From a virus, in IMG/VR virus record IMGVR_UViG_3300009034_000093, positions 1 through 41,792 of that record: a stretch of DNA of 41,792 nt; one strand, given 5' to 3'. Positions within the stretch are counted from its first letter, which is position 1. Each line of letters starts with the position of its first letter. The notes under the pieces were generated by a model that made no database searches, was not told where the DNA came from, and was given only the letters and a program-made list of their open reading frames with translations. The position numbers were made by a program, and so were the translations under genes. This document shows positions 15,103 to 22,241 of the stretch, one piece after another.

Positions 15103-15350
15103 CAACCACTAACCTTGGGATAGTCTGGCTTAGGATCACCACACAACATAGTGTCCATATTGCGTATAGGGCTATCCCACATCTTCAACATTTCTCCAAA
15201 GTGAACGCTCATAGTTCCGGCCATTGTTTTCATGTGCCTTACCCATTCCAGTGCTTGGCCTTTGTCCCGCGTGGTGGTAATACTCATTTCTTGGCGTCCA
15301 CTCTCACGCCACACGCGCACAACAAGCCACCACCGTTCACGCTTCTTCAT
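15102..15350 (-). CDS. hypothetical protein, 82 aa
   Basis: A small basic protein starting MKKRERWWLVVRVWRESGR, with alternating hydrophobic residues suggestive of a beta-sheet and an amphipathic helix after it. The ATG at 15350 has GGAAGG 9 nt upstream and overlaps the stop of the upstream zinc-finger gene by 14 bp; its own TGA overlaps the primase-helicase ATG. Function unknown; tight coupling to the helicase gene suggests a replication accessory but nothing more specific can be said. Confidence 0.6.
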   Translation of the reverse strand: MKKRERWWLVVRVWRESGRQEMSITTTRDKGQALEWVRHMKTMAGTMSVHFGEMLKMWDSPIRNMDTMLCGDPKPDYPKVSG

Positions 15351-15504
15351 GTTTCACCACCTTCCCCTCCCCCTTGCACTTGGGACACAGAACCCACCGG
15401 CGGTCAAAGATGCATCCATCTTTCACCACGCCGGTGCCATCACAAGCGGTACACTTCTCCATCTTGGGCGGTGGTGGAACTTCGGGTTCACGTAACTTGA
15501 CCAT
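15337..15504 (-). CDS. small zinc-finger protein with DnaJ-like CxxCxGxG motifs, 55 aa
   Basis: Two copies of the DnaJ-type motif are present: CTACDGTG (C18, C21) and CPKCKGEG (C40, C43), which would fold one zinc site. The N-terminus is proline-rich. ATG 15504 was chosen because GGGAGGGAAAAT precedes it and it overlaps the upstream gene by 17 bp; a longer in-frame start lacks such a site. There is no J domain. Small proteins of this type are common in phage early regions; the partner is unknown. Confidence 0.6.
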   Translation of the reverse strand: MVKLREPEVPPPPKMEKCTACDGTGVVKDGCIFDRRWVLCPKCKGEGKVVKHEEA

Positions 15505-15739
15505 ATTTTCCCTCCCGGATTTCCCGTTGCGCTTGATCCCACGCAGCCCAAGCTTCATTCACCCCATCATGTTTCAGGTACGAACACTGACAAGATATTT
15601 TGGTGGTCAATGATAACCCCTGTCCAATCACCAAGCTTATCAATGGCATGTCGCCACATCGTTGACAAGCTTCATGCCCAAAGTCCTCCCACTCCTCATC
15701 AGTCAATGTAATGCCCGCTGGCTTTGGACATGTTGTCAT
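15488..15739 (-). CDS. hypothetical protein, 83 aa
   Basis: Contains HEACQRCGDMP and SCQCSYL cysteine pairs that could form a zinc site, followed by a helical tail (NEAWAAWDQAQREIREGK). ATG 15739 overlaps the TGA of the deoxyribosyltransferase-like gene by 4 nt. It overlaps the next gene by 17 bp. Function unknown; one of several cysteine-pair proteins in this early cluster. Confidence 0.6.
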   Translation of the reverse strand: MTTCPKPAGITLTDEEWEDFGHEACQRCGDMPLISLVIGQGLSLTTKISCQCSYLKHDGVNEAWAAWDQAQREIREGKYGQVT

Positions 15740-16194
15740 GATTGATCCTGATCTTCTTTTGCCAACTGTTGTTCCAACTCCTCATCCACGATGGCCGCAC
15801 GCAACTGACACGCGCTAGTCACCAACGTTCCCATTTTGTACATGACATCCGGCCGCTGTGGATCCTGCTGGTAGATGATCAATTCCTTCCCGGCGCCAAC
15901 ACCCCATCCCGCTTCCATGTGTGCGCTACTCCCGCACGGACAAACCATCACCACCATGTCCGCTTCTCTTAATGCAGTCATGTCCGCGGCATAGGCGGCA
16001 ACAGTTGGCTTCTCTCCTAGAAGTTTTTGATGAACGGCCGGGTGAATGGTATCCACGTGGTGTCCCGGCAAAAGGTCTTCCCATTTGAAACTATTTTTCC
16101 GGAAGTCATACACATCATGGCCCATGTCCCGGAGTAACGCCAACACGGATGGGAAGTGTTTGTTGTTCCATCGGCTAGCCACATATATTTTCAT
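15736..16194 (-). CDS. nucleoside 2-deoxyribosyltransferase-like protein
   Basis: A 152-aa protein with the Rossmann-like layout of the nucleoside 2-deoxyribosyltransferase / DUF4406 group. It begins MKIYVASRWNNKHFPSVLA, the typical first strand and helix, and has ADMVVMVCPCGSSAHMEAGW, where Asp, Ser and Glu of the D...S...E signature are visible, then GKELIIY. Such enzymes exchange or hydrolyse the base of deoxynucleosides and may feed nucleotide salvage or base modification. ATG 16194 follows AAAAAGGAGAACGC, a strong ribosome site. It is the first gene after a 93-bp gap. Confidence 0.7.
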   Translation of the reverse strand: MKIYVASRWNNKHFPSVLALLRDMGHDVYDFRKNSFKWEDLLPGHHVDTIHPAVHQKLLGEKPTVAAYAADMTALREADMVVMVCPCGSSAHMEAGWGVGAGKELIIYQQDPQRPDVMYKMGTLVTSACQLRAAIVDEELEQQLAKEDQDQS

Positions 16195-16224
16195 GCGTTC
16201 TCCTTTTTCAAAGCTTGAAACCTA

Positions 16225-16236
16225 CGTGTGCACACG
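16225..16236. promoter_or_regulatory. perfect palindrome in the gap before the deoxyribosyltransferase-like gene
   Basis: CGTGTGCACACG is a 12-bp perfect palindrome in the 93-bp gap 16195-16287, which has no gene. Its core TGTGCACA also overlaps the start codon of the first early gene (25140-25147). A dimeric regulator could bind both, but the core also occurs once inside the RecD2-like gene, so the link is tentative. Confidence 0.3.
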
Positions 16237-16287
16237 GCAAAGCCAAGGGGTAGACCATGGCAAAAGTATGGACTCCCCCACATTTCC

Positions 16288-16560
16288 CTATCTCCGATAA
16301 CGGTACTGTGCCGCTGCCTCTGGAAATATTAACGCCGCTTCTTCCGCGCCGATCTTGTCACCCTGTGTGCGAACTTCCCACCAATCCGGTCCGGGTCCGG
16401 TGTACACCGCCCAATCCCTAACCGGCTTGTTGATGGACGCTACAAAGACCCTTCCCAAAGAAAACCGCGCCACCAAAAATTCATGGTTGGGTTCTTCCGT
16501 GGTTGTCATCAACTCCACCGCGCACACCAACTGCCCTAGATAAACTAGTCTGTCATCCAT
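16288..16560 (-). CDS. hypothetical protein, 90 aa
   Basis: A small acidic-to-neutral protein, MDDRLVYLGQLVCAVELMTT at its start, with alternating hydrophobic residues and a Trp-rich centre (YTGPGPDWWEVRT). Unknown function. ATG 16560 follows AAGGGGAATACCA, a good ribosome site. It is the gene directly downstream of the two tRNA genes and would share their transcript. Confidence 0.6.
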   Translation of the reverse strand: MDDRLVYLGQLVCAVELMTTTEEPNHEFLVARFSLGRVFVASINKPVRDWAVYTGPGPDWWEVRTQGDKIGAEEAALIFPEAAAQYRYRR

Positions 16561-16591
16561 TGGTATTCCCCTTGATTTGAAATTTGAAACC

Positions 16592-16663
16592 CACGGGTGG
16601 CGGGAATTGAACCCGCATTGCCGGATTGAAGGTCCGGAAGCCTAACCATTAGCTGACACCCGC
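16592..16663 (-). tRNA. tRNA-Glu-like (anticodon UUC), C at position 33
   Basis: The 72-nt minus-strand sequence folds as a full cloverleaf: acceptor GCGGGTG/CACCCGT, D-arm AGCT/GGCT with a GGTTA loop, anticodon stem CCGGA/TCCGG, T-arm GCGGG/CCCGC with loop TTCAATT. The seven-base anticodon loop is CCTTCAA, so the anticodon is UUC (Glu) and position 33 is C, where nearly all elongator tRNAs have U. No shifted stem restores U33. The acceptor and T stem look like tRNA-Gly, so this may be a diverged tRNA-Gly. The 3' CCA is not encoded. It lies 78 bp after the tRNA-Gln gene. Confidence 0.75.
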
Positions 16664-16741
16664 AGTTGGTTTCTTACATATAGGTATCCCCCCCCATTGT
16701 GTCGGACCAACCTTTTCGTTGGACCGCTTCAACCAAAGCCA

Positions 16742-16812
16742 CTCCCCCGGATGGAATCGAACCACCACGCACAGGTTCAAAGCCTGTTGGCCTACCGTTA
16801 GCCTACGGGGGA
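16742..16812 (-). tRNA. tRNA-Gln (anticodon UUG)
   Basis: The 71-nt minus-strand sequence folds well: acceptor TCCCCCG/CGGGGGA, D-arm GGCT/GGCC, anticodon stem ACAGG/CCTGT with loop CTTTGAA (U33 present, anticodon UUG, Gln), T-arm GGTGG/CCATC with loop TTCGATT. CCA is not encoded. The 5' end touches the TGA of the HerA-like gene (16813-16815), so it must be processed from the operon transcript. It probably helps translate CAA codons in phage mRNAs. Confidence 0.85.
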
Positions 16813-18534
16813 TCACTTGAATGAAACCATGTTCATGATGTCTGCTAACTTCACCATGGTGCCATCCATGATAGCCAACCCATTCCGGCGTAACGTCCCA
16901 AGGTAATTCCGAAAGCTTCCGGATGGGTAAGCCATTCCTGATTCTGTCCCCAAGCCTTCTTGTGAAATGCTCTTACCGTGTAGTCCAAGAAGCACGTCAA
17001 ACATTCGACGTTCTCCCGCTTGCAACTTATCCTTCCACGCGGCAATAACTTCATCATGATTCAATGGCATGTTGTCTATGCCGAATGGAATTGAATTCAA
17101 ATGTACACGTCCACCCGCCACCATTGTCACGTACTTCAACCGGCGCAGCTTGCCAAAGTAGTTCCGCGTGGTTCCACTGTTGGGCGCCAATCCTGATAAG
17201 GTGGCCAACTGGGTGGTGTCCAAGGAATCCGGTTGGACCTTGGCCAACACTTCCACCATGCGCCGTTCACCGGCCATCAGCTTGTCTGCATCATCTACAG
17301 CCACAACCGGATCCCTCTTCACCTTCACCGGCACCGTTGGCGTCACCATTGTTTCCTTTGCGGCCGGTTTGAGTTCTTCAAACTCCTCCCGCGGCTTCAT
17401 GGCATCCGTCAACTTAGCCAACGTAGGCAACAACGTGTCCATGGTTACACCCAACCACTTGATACTCTTTCGCGCATCCGCAATGCCCTTGATCAACTTG
17501 CCTAGCTCACGCTTCCCCATGACCGGAATTTCTTTGTACACCGTTTTGATCTTTCCCATAGCCACCGGCCGGGTTGCTTTGGCCAACTTCCCTTGTAGTT
17601 CCATCACCTGCCGCTTCAATTCCCGCGGGTCATCCTGCTTGGCCCGTTCAATGGTGTCCGCTATCCTTGCCCGGATCCTGTCAAGATCCACAGCCGCCAA
17701 CCGCTTGGGTTCCCGGATACGACCACCAAACTTGGGTGTGGCGCTGGAATCGAAAGTCTCCCGCTTGTCCACCTTGATCCGCTTGAACACATCCAACCAA
17801 CCGGGGGACCAAAACCACGCTTCCCCAATGTCCAACGATGCCAACGAATCCATCATTTGCTTTCGCTTGTCCTTGTCCCCGTGAACATCAATCCAAGAAT
17901 CAATGGCGTCCCGGTCCTGTGAGGCAATGGTCCGGAGAACAATCAACACTTCCGCTTGAGTCAACACGTTCTTGTTCAATACGGCACTACGCTGTGTCAC
18001 CATCGTGATCCCAAGACCACGTGCACGACCACGGCGCACGATGTCTTCAAAGGCACCAAGCATCCTTTCCTCCCCATGGTGGGGACGTTGGGGTGCGAAA
18101 CTGTCCGCTTCATCCATGACCACGTGCAGCGGCTTCCGGTTCTTGTGATACAGACGTTCAGCCAACGCAGTCACAAACCGCATTTGTTCCGCCTTTCGGA
18201 AACGGGAGAGATCAAGCACGGCGCTGATGCGCTCATCCACCACAAGGTTGGCAATCGTTTCCCCGGCCGTGGATTCAAGGGGAACGTCTGCGTGGTCCCC
18301 GCCAAAGATGGTGATAGGAAGTCCGGCACGTTTCCCGTTGGCGCTAGACCGCAACCCCCACCACACGCCGATGGGATCCAAAATCACAACGGGGATTCCC
18401 ACCTTTAACATTTGTTCAGTGATGACCGCGGAAGTGTAAGTCTTCCCCACACCCCGCTTGGCTAGGATGGCAAAGGTTTGGGTGGCCGCTTCCAAGGGAA
18501 GCGATAGGCCACCCGCAATGTGAATCCGTTTCAT
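16813..18534 (-). CDS. HerA/FtsK-like ATPase with tandem winged-helix tail
   Basis: A 573-aa protein with a RecA-like motor of the HerA/FtsK (DUF87) group: AKRGVGKT (25-32), ILDPIGVWWG, and Walker B HVVMDEAD (137-144), then VRRGRARGLGITMVTQRSAV with the sensor region. A helical linker (about 290-430) follows. The C-terminus has two copies of an approximately 60-residue unit, AGERRMVEVL...FGKLRRLKYV and AGERRMFDVL...LGTLRRNGLA, that read as winged helices. HerA-type ATPases translocate DNA with a nuclease partner or segregate it; an ERCC4-type nuclease is encoded four genes upstream. ATG 18534 follows GGGGGGAACTAGT, one base after the preceding TAG. Confidence 0.8.
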   Translation of the reverse strand: MKRIHIAGGLSLPLEAATQTFAILAKRGVGKTYTSAVITEQMLKVGIPVVILDPIGVWWGLRSSANGKRAGLPITIFGGDHADVPLESTAGETIANLVVDERISAVLDLSRFRKAEQMRFVTALAERLYHKNRKPLHVVMDEADSFAPQRPHHGEERMLGAFEDIVRRGRARGLGITMVTQRSAVLNKNVLTQAEVLIVLRTIASQDRDAIDSWIDVHGDKDKRKQMMDSLASLDIGEAWFWSPGWLDVFKRIKVDKRETFDSSATPKFGGRIREPKRLAAVDLDRIRARIADTIERAKQDDPRELKRQVMELQGKLAKATRPVAMGKIKTVYKEIPVMGKRELGKLIKGIADARKSIKWLGVTMDTLLPTLAKLTDAMKPREEFEELKPAAKETMVTPTVPVKVKRDPVVAVDDADKLMAGERRMVEVLAKVQPDSLDTTQLATLSGLAPNSGTTRNYFGKLRRLKYVTMVAGGRVHLNSIPFGIDNMPLNHDEVIAAWKDKLQAGERRMFDVLLGLHGKSISQEGLGTESGMAYPSGSFRNYLGTLRRNGLAIMDGTMVKLADIMNMVSFK

Positions 18535-18535
18535 A

Positions 18536-18709
18536 CTAGTTCCCCCCTTTCGGAATCCCGGTTAGATCCTCTTTCAAGTTCCGGACTCGTTCCGCAATCA
18601 CTTGCTTGCGTCCTTCCTGGCATCCAGAAGACCACCCGGCAAGCCATCCCATTAGGAAGCCAAGAGACACACCCGCAAGAACTGATCCGGCAATCATCAA
18701 GGTAGTCAT
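18536..18709 (-). CDS. small membrane protein, 57 aa
   Basis: A short gene supported by its context: the ATG (18709-18707) overlaps the TGA of the gene above as ATGA, and the TAG lies one base before the HerA-like ATG. It encodes MTTLMIAGSVLAGVSLGFLM followed by GWLAGWSSG, a single hydrophobic helix, then a basic tail (CQEGRKQVIAERVRNLKED). Expected topology is N-out or N-in with a short charged tail; no lipobox. Function unknown; coupling to the ATPase gene may mean it anchors or assists that protein. Confidence 0.7.
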   Translation of the reverse strand: MTTLMIAGSVLAGVSLGFLMGWLAGWSSGCQEGRKQVIAERVRNLKEDLTGIPKGGN

Positions 18710-18987
18710 TGCTTCTTTCTCCCGGCACGCACCACCGTATCATTCAAGTTTTCAGCCGCCGTTTCTACAAACTTCACCCATGCCACCAAGTCCCCATCAA
18801 ACCCCGCTTCCTTAGCTTTCAGGTAAGTGTCCGCGGCCGCATCAAACCGCGCCTTTTCAATTTGTTTCGACGTAGCGTTAGGATGCTTGTTGACCCACCG
18901 CGTGAATCGTTCCGCGGTCTTCTCTATAGCCAAGTGGTGAAGGCGCCGGGCAAACCCTTCCGTATTCACCCGCCGATTCACTATCAC
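18706..18987 (-). CDS. hypothetical helical protein, 93 aa
   Basis: A charged helical protein (RRLHHLAIEKTAERFTRWV, DAAADTYLKAKEAGFDGDLV) of unknown function with a basic C-terminus RAGRKKQ. The start is taken as GTG 18987, which overlaps the upstream TGA as GTGA with AAGG 10 nt before it; in-frame ATGs at 19017 and 19038 are alternatives. It overlaps the 57-aa membrane protein gene by 4 nt. No known motif. Confidence 0.5.
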   Translation of the reverse strand: MIVNRRVNTEGFARRLHHLAIEKTAERFTRWVNKHPNATSKQIEKARFDAAADTYLKAKEAGFDGDLVAWVKFVETAAENLNDTVVRAGRKKQ

Positions 18988-19661
18988 GACCGCGGCACCT
19001 TCAACAACGTAGGACATTGACCATCCGTGGAAAACCACCGCTTGGCCTTCCCATGATAAACCAACCCCAACCGCCGTCCACCATTGCGTAGATATTCCAA
19101 ATCATCCCCTGTGGAAGCATTGAAGAAGCCGGTGCCAAGCATGGCCACCGACGTGGGGAAGATCCGCGTGAACCGGTCATGTTCCGTGATCAAGTGATCC
19201 CACCGGCCACCTTCCGAAAACACCAACTTCATGTTGTCCGGGATCATCCCCTTGGCCTGAAACCTCCGCACCGTGGGAATCACCTTGGTGTAAGCAAAGA
19301 AGATGATCCATGGATGCTTCCGCGCCAAGGCCAACCATTTCTTGAAGTAGGCATCCGAAAAGAAGTCACCACTATCATGGATCCGGATGAACCGTATGGA
19401 AGTGGCGCGTCTAATCTCCCGGTCCAACGTTGGCACAAAACGGGTGGTCATAGCCAATTCCAAGTTGCGTTCCCGTACCACGGCCACTTGCTTGATCTGC
19501 CTGTACCACCCTTGCCGGGCATAGCATCCATGCACACATTCCCCGGATCCCCGGCACACAAGCTTCCCAGCCGTGGACCTGTAAGCGGGAAGACCAAAAA
19601 TCCGCAAGGCGTTTCCGTATCGTGCGCGGTACTTCTCATTGGCGCCACCAAGGTAGTTCAT
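18984..19661 (-). CDS. Gp88-family protein
   Basis: A 225-aa protein resembling the phage Gene product 88 family. It begins MNYLGGANEKYRARYGNALR and has the cysteine segment VCRGSGECVHGCYARQGWY, then IRFIRIHDSGDFFSDAYF and IIFFAYTKV, the hallmark segments as I recall them. Members occur in many phages and their biochemical role is not established. ATG 19661 overlaps the upstream TGA (ATGA); a longer frame with an earlier ATG lacks this coupling. It sits between the ERCC4-type nuclease and the HerA-side genes, so a DNA-processing role is possible but unproven. Confidence 0.6.
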   Translation of the reverse strand: MNYLGGANEKYRARYGNALRIFGLPAYRSTAGKLVCRGSGECVHGCYARQGWYRQIKQVAVVRERNLELAMTTRFVPTLDREIRRATSIRFIRIHDSGDFFSDAYFKKWLALARKHPWIIFFAYTKVIPTVRRFQAKGMIPDNMKLVFSEGGRWDHLITEHDRFTRIFPTSVAMLGTGFFNASTGDDLEYLRNGGRRLGLVYHGKAKRWFSTDGQCPTLLKVPRS

Positions 19662-20104
19662 GAATCCACCTTGGCTTGCCACGCCTTTTCCAATAGCCGA
19701 TATGTCAACCGTGCGGCAAGCAACCGGTTCCCGGCCATCCACACATGCACCTTGTACTTGATGGACCATGACACCAACGTGTTGATCACCACCTTGGGAT
19801 TCACGTGCGAGAATCCCGGCGCCACCAACAACCCTTCAAGGGAAGCTTCCACCACAATGGCCGCGTACCGGATTCCCTGTAGCCGGATCATTTCCCGTTC
19901 AAACCGGTCCCGGCCGCGGGTGACGGATCCAAACACATCTTCTTTGGTCTTCCGTTCAATGGCCACGTCCACTTCCATCCCCTTGATGGAGTAGTCCCCG
20001 GCGTCCAAGGTTTCCACCACCGTGGCGCAATCGAAGTGATACGGGTGTTGTTCCCGCGTATCAATCACCACGGTGCCGGTGAATCTACTTCTTTTCTTGG
20101 CCAT
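19658..20104 (-). CDS. ERCC4/XPF-type nuclease
   Basis: A 148-aa stand-alone nuclease domain. The ERCC4 signature is visible: VIDTREQHPY (D15, R17, E18), LDAGDYSIKG, VAIERKTKED (E49-R50-K51 and D56 of the ERKxxxD motif), then a helix with RFEREMIRLQ and IVVEASLEGLL. Such nucleases cut branched or junction DNA. The protein lacks the HhH DNA-binding tail found in XPF. ATG 20104 has GAGGGAATT upstream and overlaps the RecD2-like gene by 20 bp; its TGA overlaps the next ATG. Likely acts on recombination intermediates formed by the neighbouring Sak4-like and RecD2-like proteins. Confidence 0.8.
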   Translation of the reverse strand: MAKKRSRFTGTVVIDTREQHPYHFDCATVVETLDAGDYSIKGMEVDVAIERKTKEDVFGSVTRGRDRFEREMIRLQGIRYAAIVVEASLEGLLVAPGFSHVNPKVVINTLVSWSIKYKVHVWMAGNRLLAARLTYRLLEKAWQAKVDS

Positions 20105-22241
20105 TCAGGAATTCCCTCAACAGAGTGAACCGCTTTTGTTGTTGGTTTCGGGCAATCGTCTTGACCACTTCCGCACGATCACCAACCACCACGCACACCC
20201 GCTTAGCCCTGCTCACAGCCGTGTATAGCCAATTGCGCTGCATCAGCAACGGGCCAAAGGAACGGTGCACCGGCACGATCACCACGGGCGCTTCACTTCC
20301 TTGGTACTTGTGGCACGTCACCACATAGGCAAGTTCAAGGTGGTTGTCATACATGTGGACTTCCACTTGACGTTCCGGGTTTTCAAAGGTAACGTGAATC
20401 TGCCGCGCCTTCAAGTTGATGTCTGTGACGTAACCAATATCCCCGTTGATGATGTCTCGGTCATAATCATTTTTCAACTGGATAACTTTGTCCCCTACAC
20501 GGAACCGACTTTCCTTCATGGCTGGGTTAGGGTTCATCAACGCTTGAAGCACCACGTTCATGTTCTTGCATGATAGCGGCGTCTTCTCCCGTAGAGGGGA
20601 CAACACTTGGATGTCCCGTAGCGGATCCACTTGGTACTTGGTGGGAAGGCGCGTCTTGACCAACCCCTTGATGGTGTCCACCATGTCCGCTTCCGTCCGT
20701 TCCCGCAGGAAGAAGAAGTCCGTGGACTTCTCATTGTCTACTTCAATGTCTTCCCCGTTCTTGATCTTGTGACAGTTGCGAATGATCAACCCGGCGTCCT
20801 GCCGCTTGATGATCGTTAGTTCCGTAGTGGGGATCAGCTTGGATGCTATGCAGTCACGCAACACATTCCCGGCGCCCACGGCCGGAAGTTGGTGTGTGTC
20901 CCCTACCAAGACCAACCGGGTGGTTGGCTTCAACGCGGAAAGAAACTTGGCCATCAAGGGAACGTCAACCATGCTGACTTCATCCAACACGATCAAGTCC
21001 GCGTCCACCGGGAACTTGGGACCACGGGCAAATTCAAACTTGCCATCCTTCCCCATTTGTGGCTCTAGCAGTTTGTGAATGGTGGTGGCCTTCATCCCGG
21101 ATTGTTCAAACATCCGCTTGGCCGCTTTCCCGGTAGGCGCGGCAAGCTTCACCTGTAGGTCCGGGAACATCCCAATGATGGTTTTGATAGTGTAGGTCTT
21201 CCCGGTGCCGGGTGCGCCCGTGAGAATGAAGACACCGTTGGACGAAGCGTTCCGGATGGCTTCCCACTGATCATCAAACAACTTGGTTCCGTCAAAGGCG
21301 GGAAGCGCAAGACCTTGCTTCTTGCTTTGTTCCCGCTTGACCGCTTGCATTTCCTTCAACGTCTTCCCAATGGCTTGTTCATCATCAAAGTAGGACTTCA
21401 AACACACCCGGCCATTGTGCACAACCACGGCACCATCCTTGACCAAGGCATCAACTTGAGCCTTGACCAACTGGGGGCCACGGTCTTCATCACCACTGTC
21501 AAACCTCAACAGTTCATCCACCGTCAAGATGAACAAGTCTTTTGGCATGGCGGTGTGTCCCCGTAACGCCGCTTGCTCGTTCAGCGTGTGCAGGATTCCT
21601 GCCCGGATTCGCGGTGGACCTTCCCGGTGGAAACCCACCTTGACGGCCACATTATCCGCAGTTAGGAACCCCACACCACGCACCGCGGTGATAAGGTCAA
21701 ACGGGTTCTCCCGGATTTTCTTTGGCGCATCCACTCCCCACAGGTCAAGGATTTCCGTGGTCACGCGCTTGGGAATCCGGATGCCTTCAAAGATGCCGTT
21801 TAGTTCAATCTGCAATTGCTCGTTGGCTTCGTTGGCCAACAACATGCGGGACACTTGTTCCGCACGTTCCATGGTGATACCCTTCACTTCCTTGGCCACC
21901 CGCTTTGGGTCTGTCTTGCAGATGGTCAAGGAATCCTTCCCATACTTGTTCACTAGCTCCTTGGATACCTCTGGACCAATCCACTTGCAATTCTCCATGA
22001 GGTACACCCGTATGGAAAGGGAATCCGTTGGAAGCGTTGCTTGATAGTCGGTGAACACAAACGTGTCACCAAACTTGGGGTGGTGTTCCATCCTTCCGCG
22101 GAACTTGTATTCCATCCCAATTTGTGGAGACAGCATGTTGCCTTTAACGCCGGTGCCGCTGTCCAATTTCCCAATCATGAAACTCTCTTTGCGGAAACGG
22201 ATAGCTTGAAGGACTCCGGAGTATGTCTCCACGGGTGCCAT
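20085..22241 (-). CDS. RecD2-like superfamily 1 DNA helicase
   Basis: A 718-aa protein with RecD2 architecture. N-terminal residues (1-210) carry an OB-like part and helix-hairpin-helix segments (DLITAVRGVGFLTADNVA). The motor has TGAPGTGKT (341-349), LAAPTGKAAKRM, LDEVSMVDV (419-427), LVGDTHQLPAVGAGN (445-459), and the late motifs VTCHKYQGSEAPVVIVP and YTAVSRAKRV. It is a 5'-3' helicase by analogy to RecD2, useful in replication restart and recombination. There is no RecB/C nuclease here; separate nuclease genes flank it. ATG 22241 overlaps the upstream TGA (TGATG) and the gene overlaps the ERCC4 gene by 20 bp. Confidence 0.85.
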   Translation of the reverse strand: MAPVETYSGVLQAIRFRKESFMIGKLDSGTGVKGNMLSPQIGMEYKFRGRMEHHPKFGDTFVFTDYQATLPTDSLSIRVYLMENCKWIGPEVSKELVNKYGKDSLTICKTDPKRVAKEVKGITMERAEQVSRMLLANEANEQLQIELNGIFEGIRIPKRVTTEILDLWGVDAPKKIRENPFDLITAVRGVGFLTADNVAVKVGFHREGPPRIRAGILHTLNEQAALRGHTAMPKDLFILTVDELLRFDSGDEDRGPQLVKAQVDALVKDGAVVVHNGRVCLKSYFDDEQAIGKTLKEMQAVKREQSKKQGLALPAFDGTKLFDDQWEAIRNASSNGVFILTGAPGTGKTYTIKTIIGMFPDLQVKLAAPTGKAAKRMFEQSGMKATTIHKLLEPQMGKDGKFEFARGPKFPVDADLIVLDEVSMVDVPLMAKFLSALKPTTRLVLVGDTHQLPAVGAGNVLRDCIASKLIPTTELTIIKRQDAGLIIRNCHKIKNGEDIEVDNEKSTDFFFLRERTEADMVDTIKGLVKTRLPTKYQVDPLRDIQVLSPLREKTPLSCKNMNVVLQALMNPNPAMKESRFRVGDKVIQLKNDYDRDIINGDIGYVTDINLKARQIHVTFENPERQVEVHMYDNHLELAYVVTCHKYQGSEAPVVIVPVHRSFGPLLMQRNWLYTAVSRAKRVCVVVGDRAEVVKTIARNQQQKRFTLLREFLNGQEKK

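Noticed and set aside
18531-18743. 70-aa minus-strand frame MIRWCVPGER...
   Set aside because: Shadow of the 57-aa membrane protein and of the preceding gene; the alternative frame is better supported by ATGA overlap and a membrane helix.
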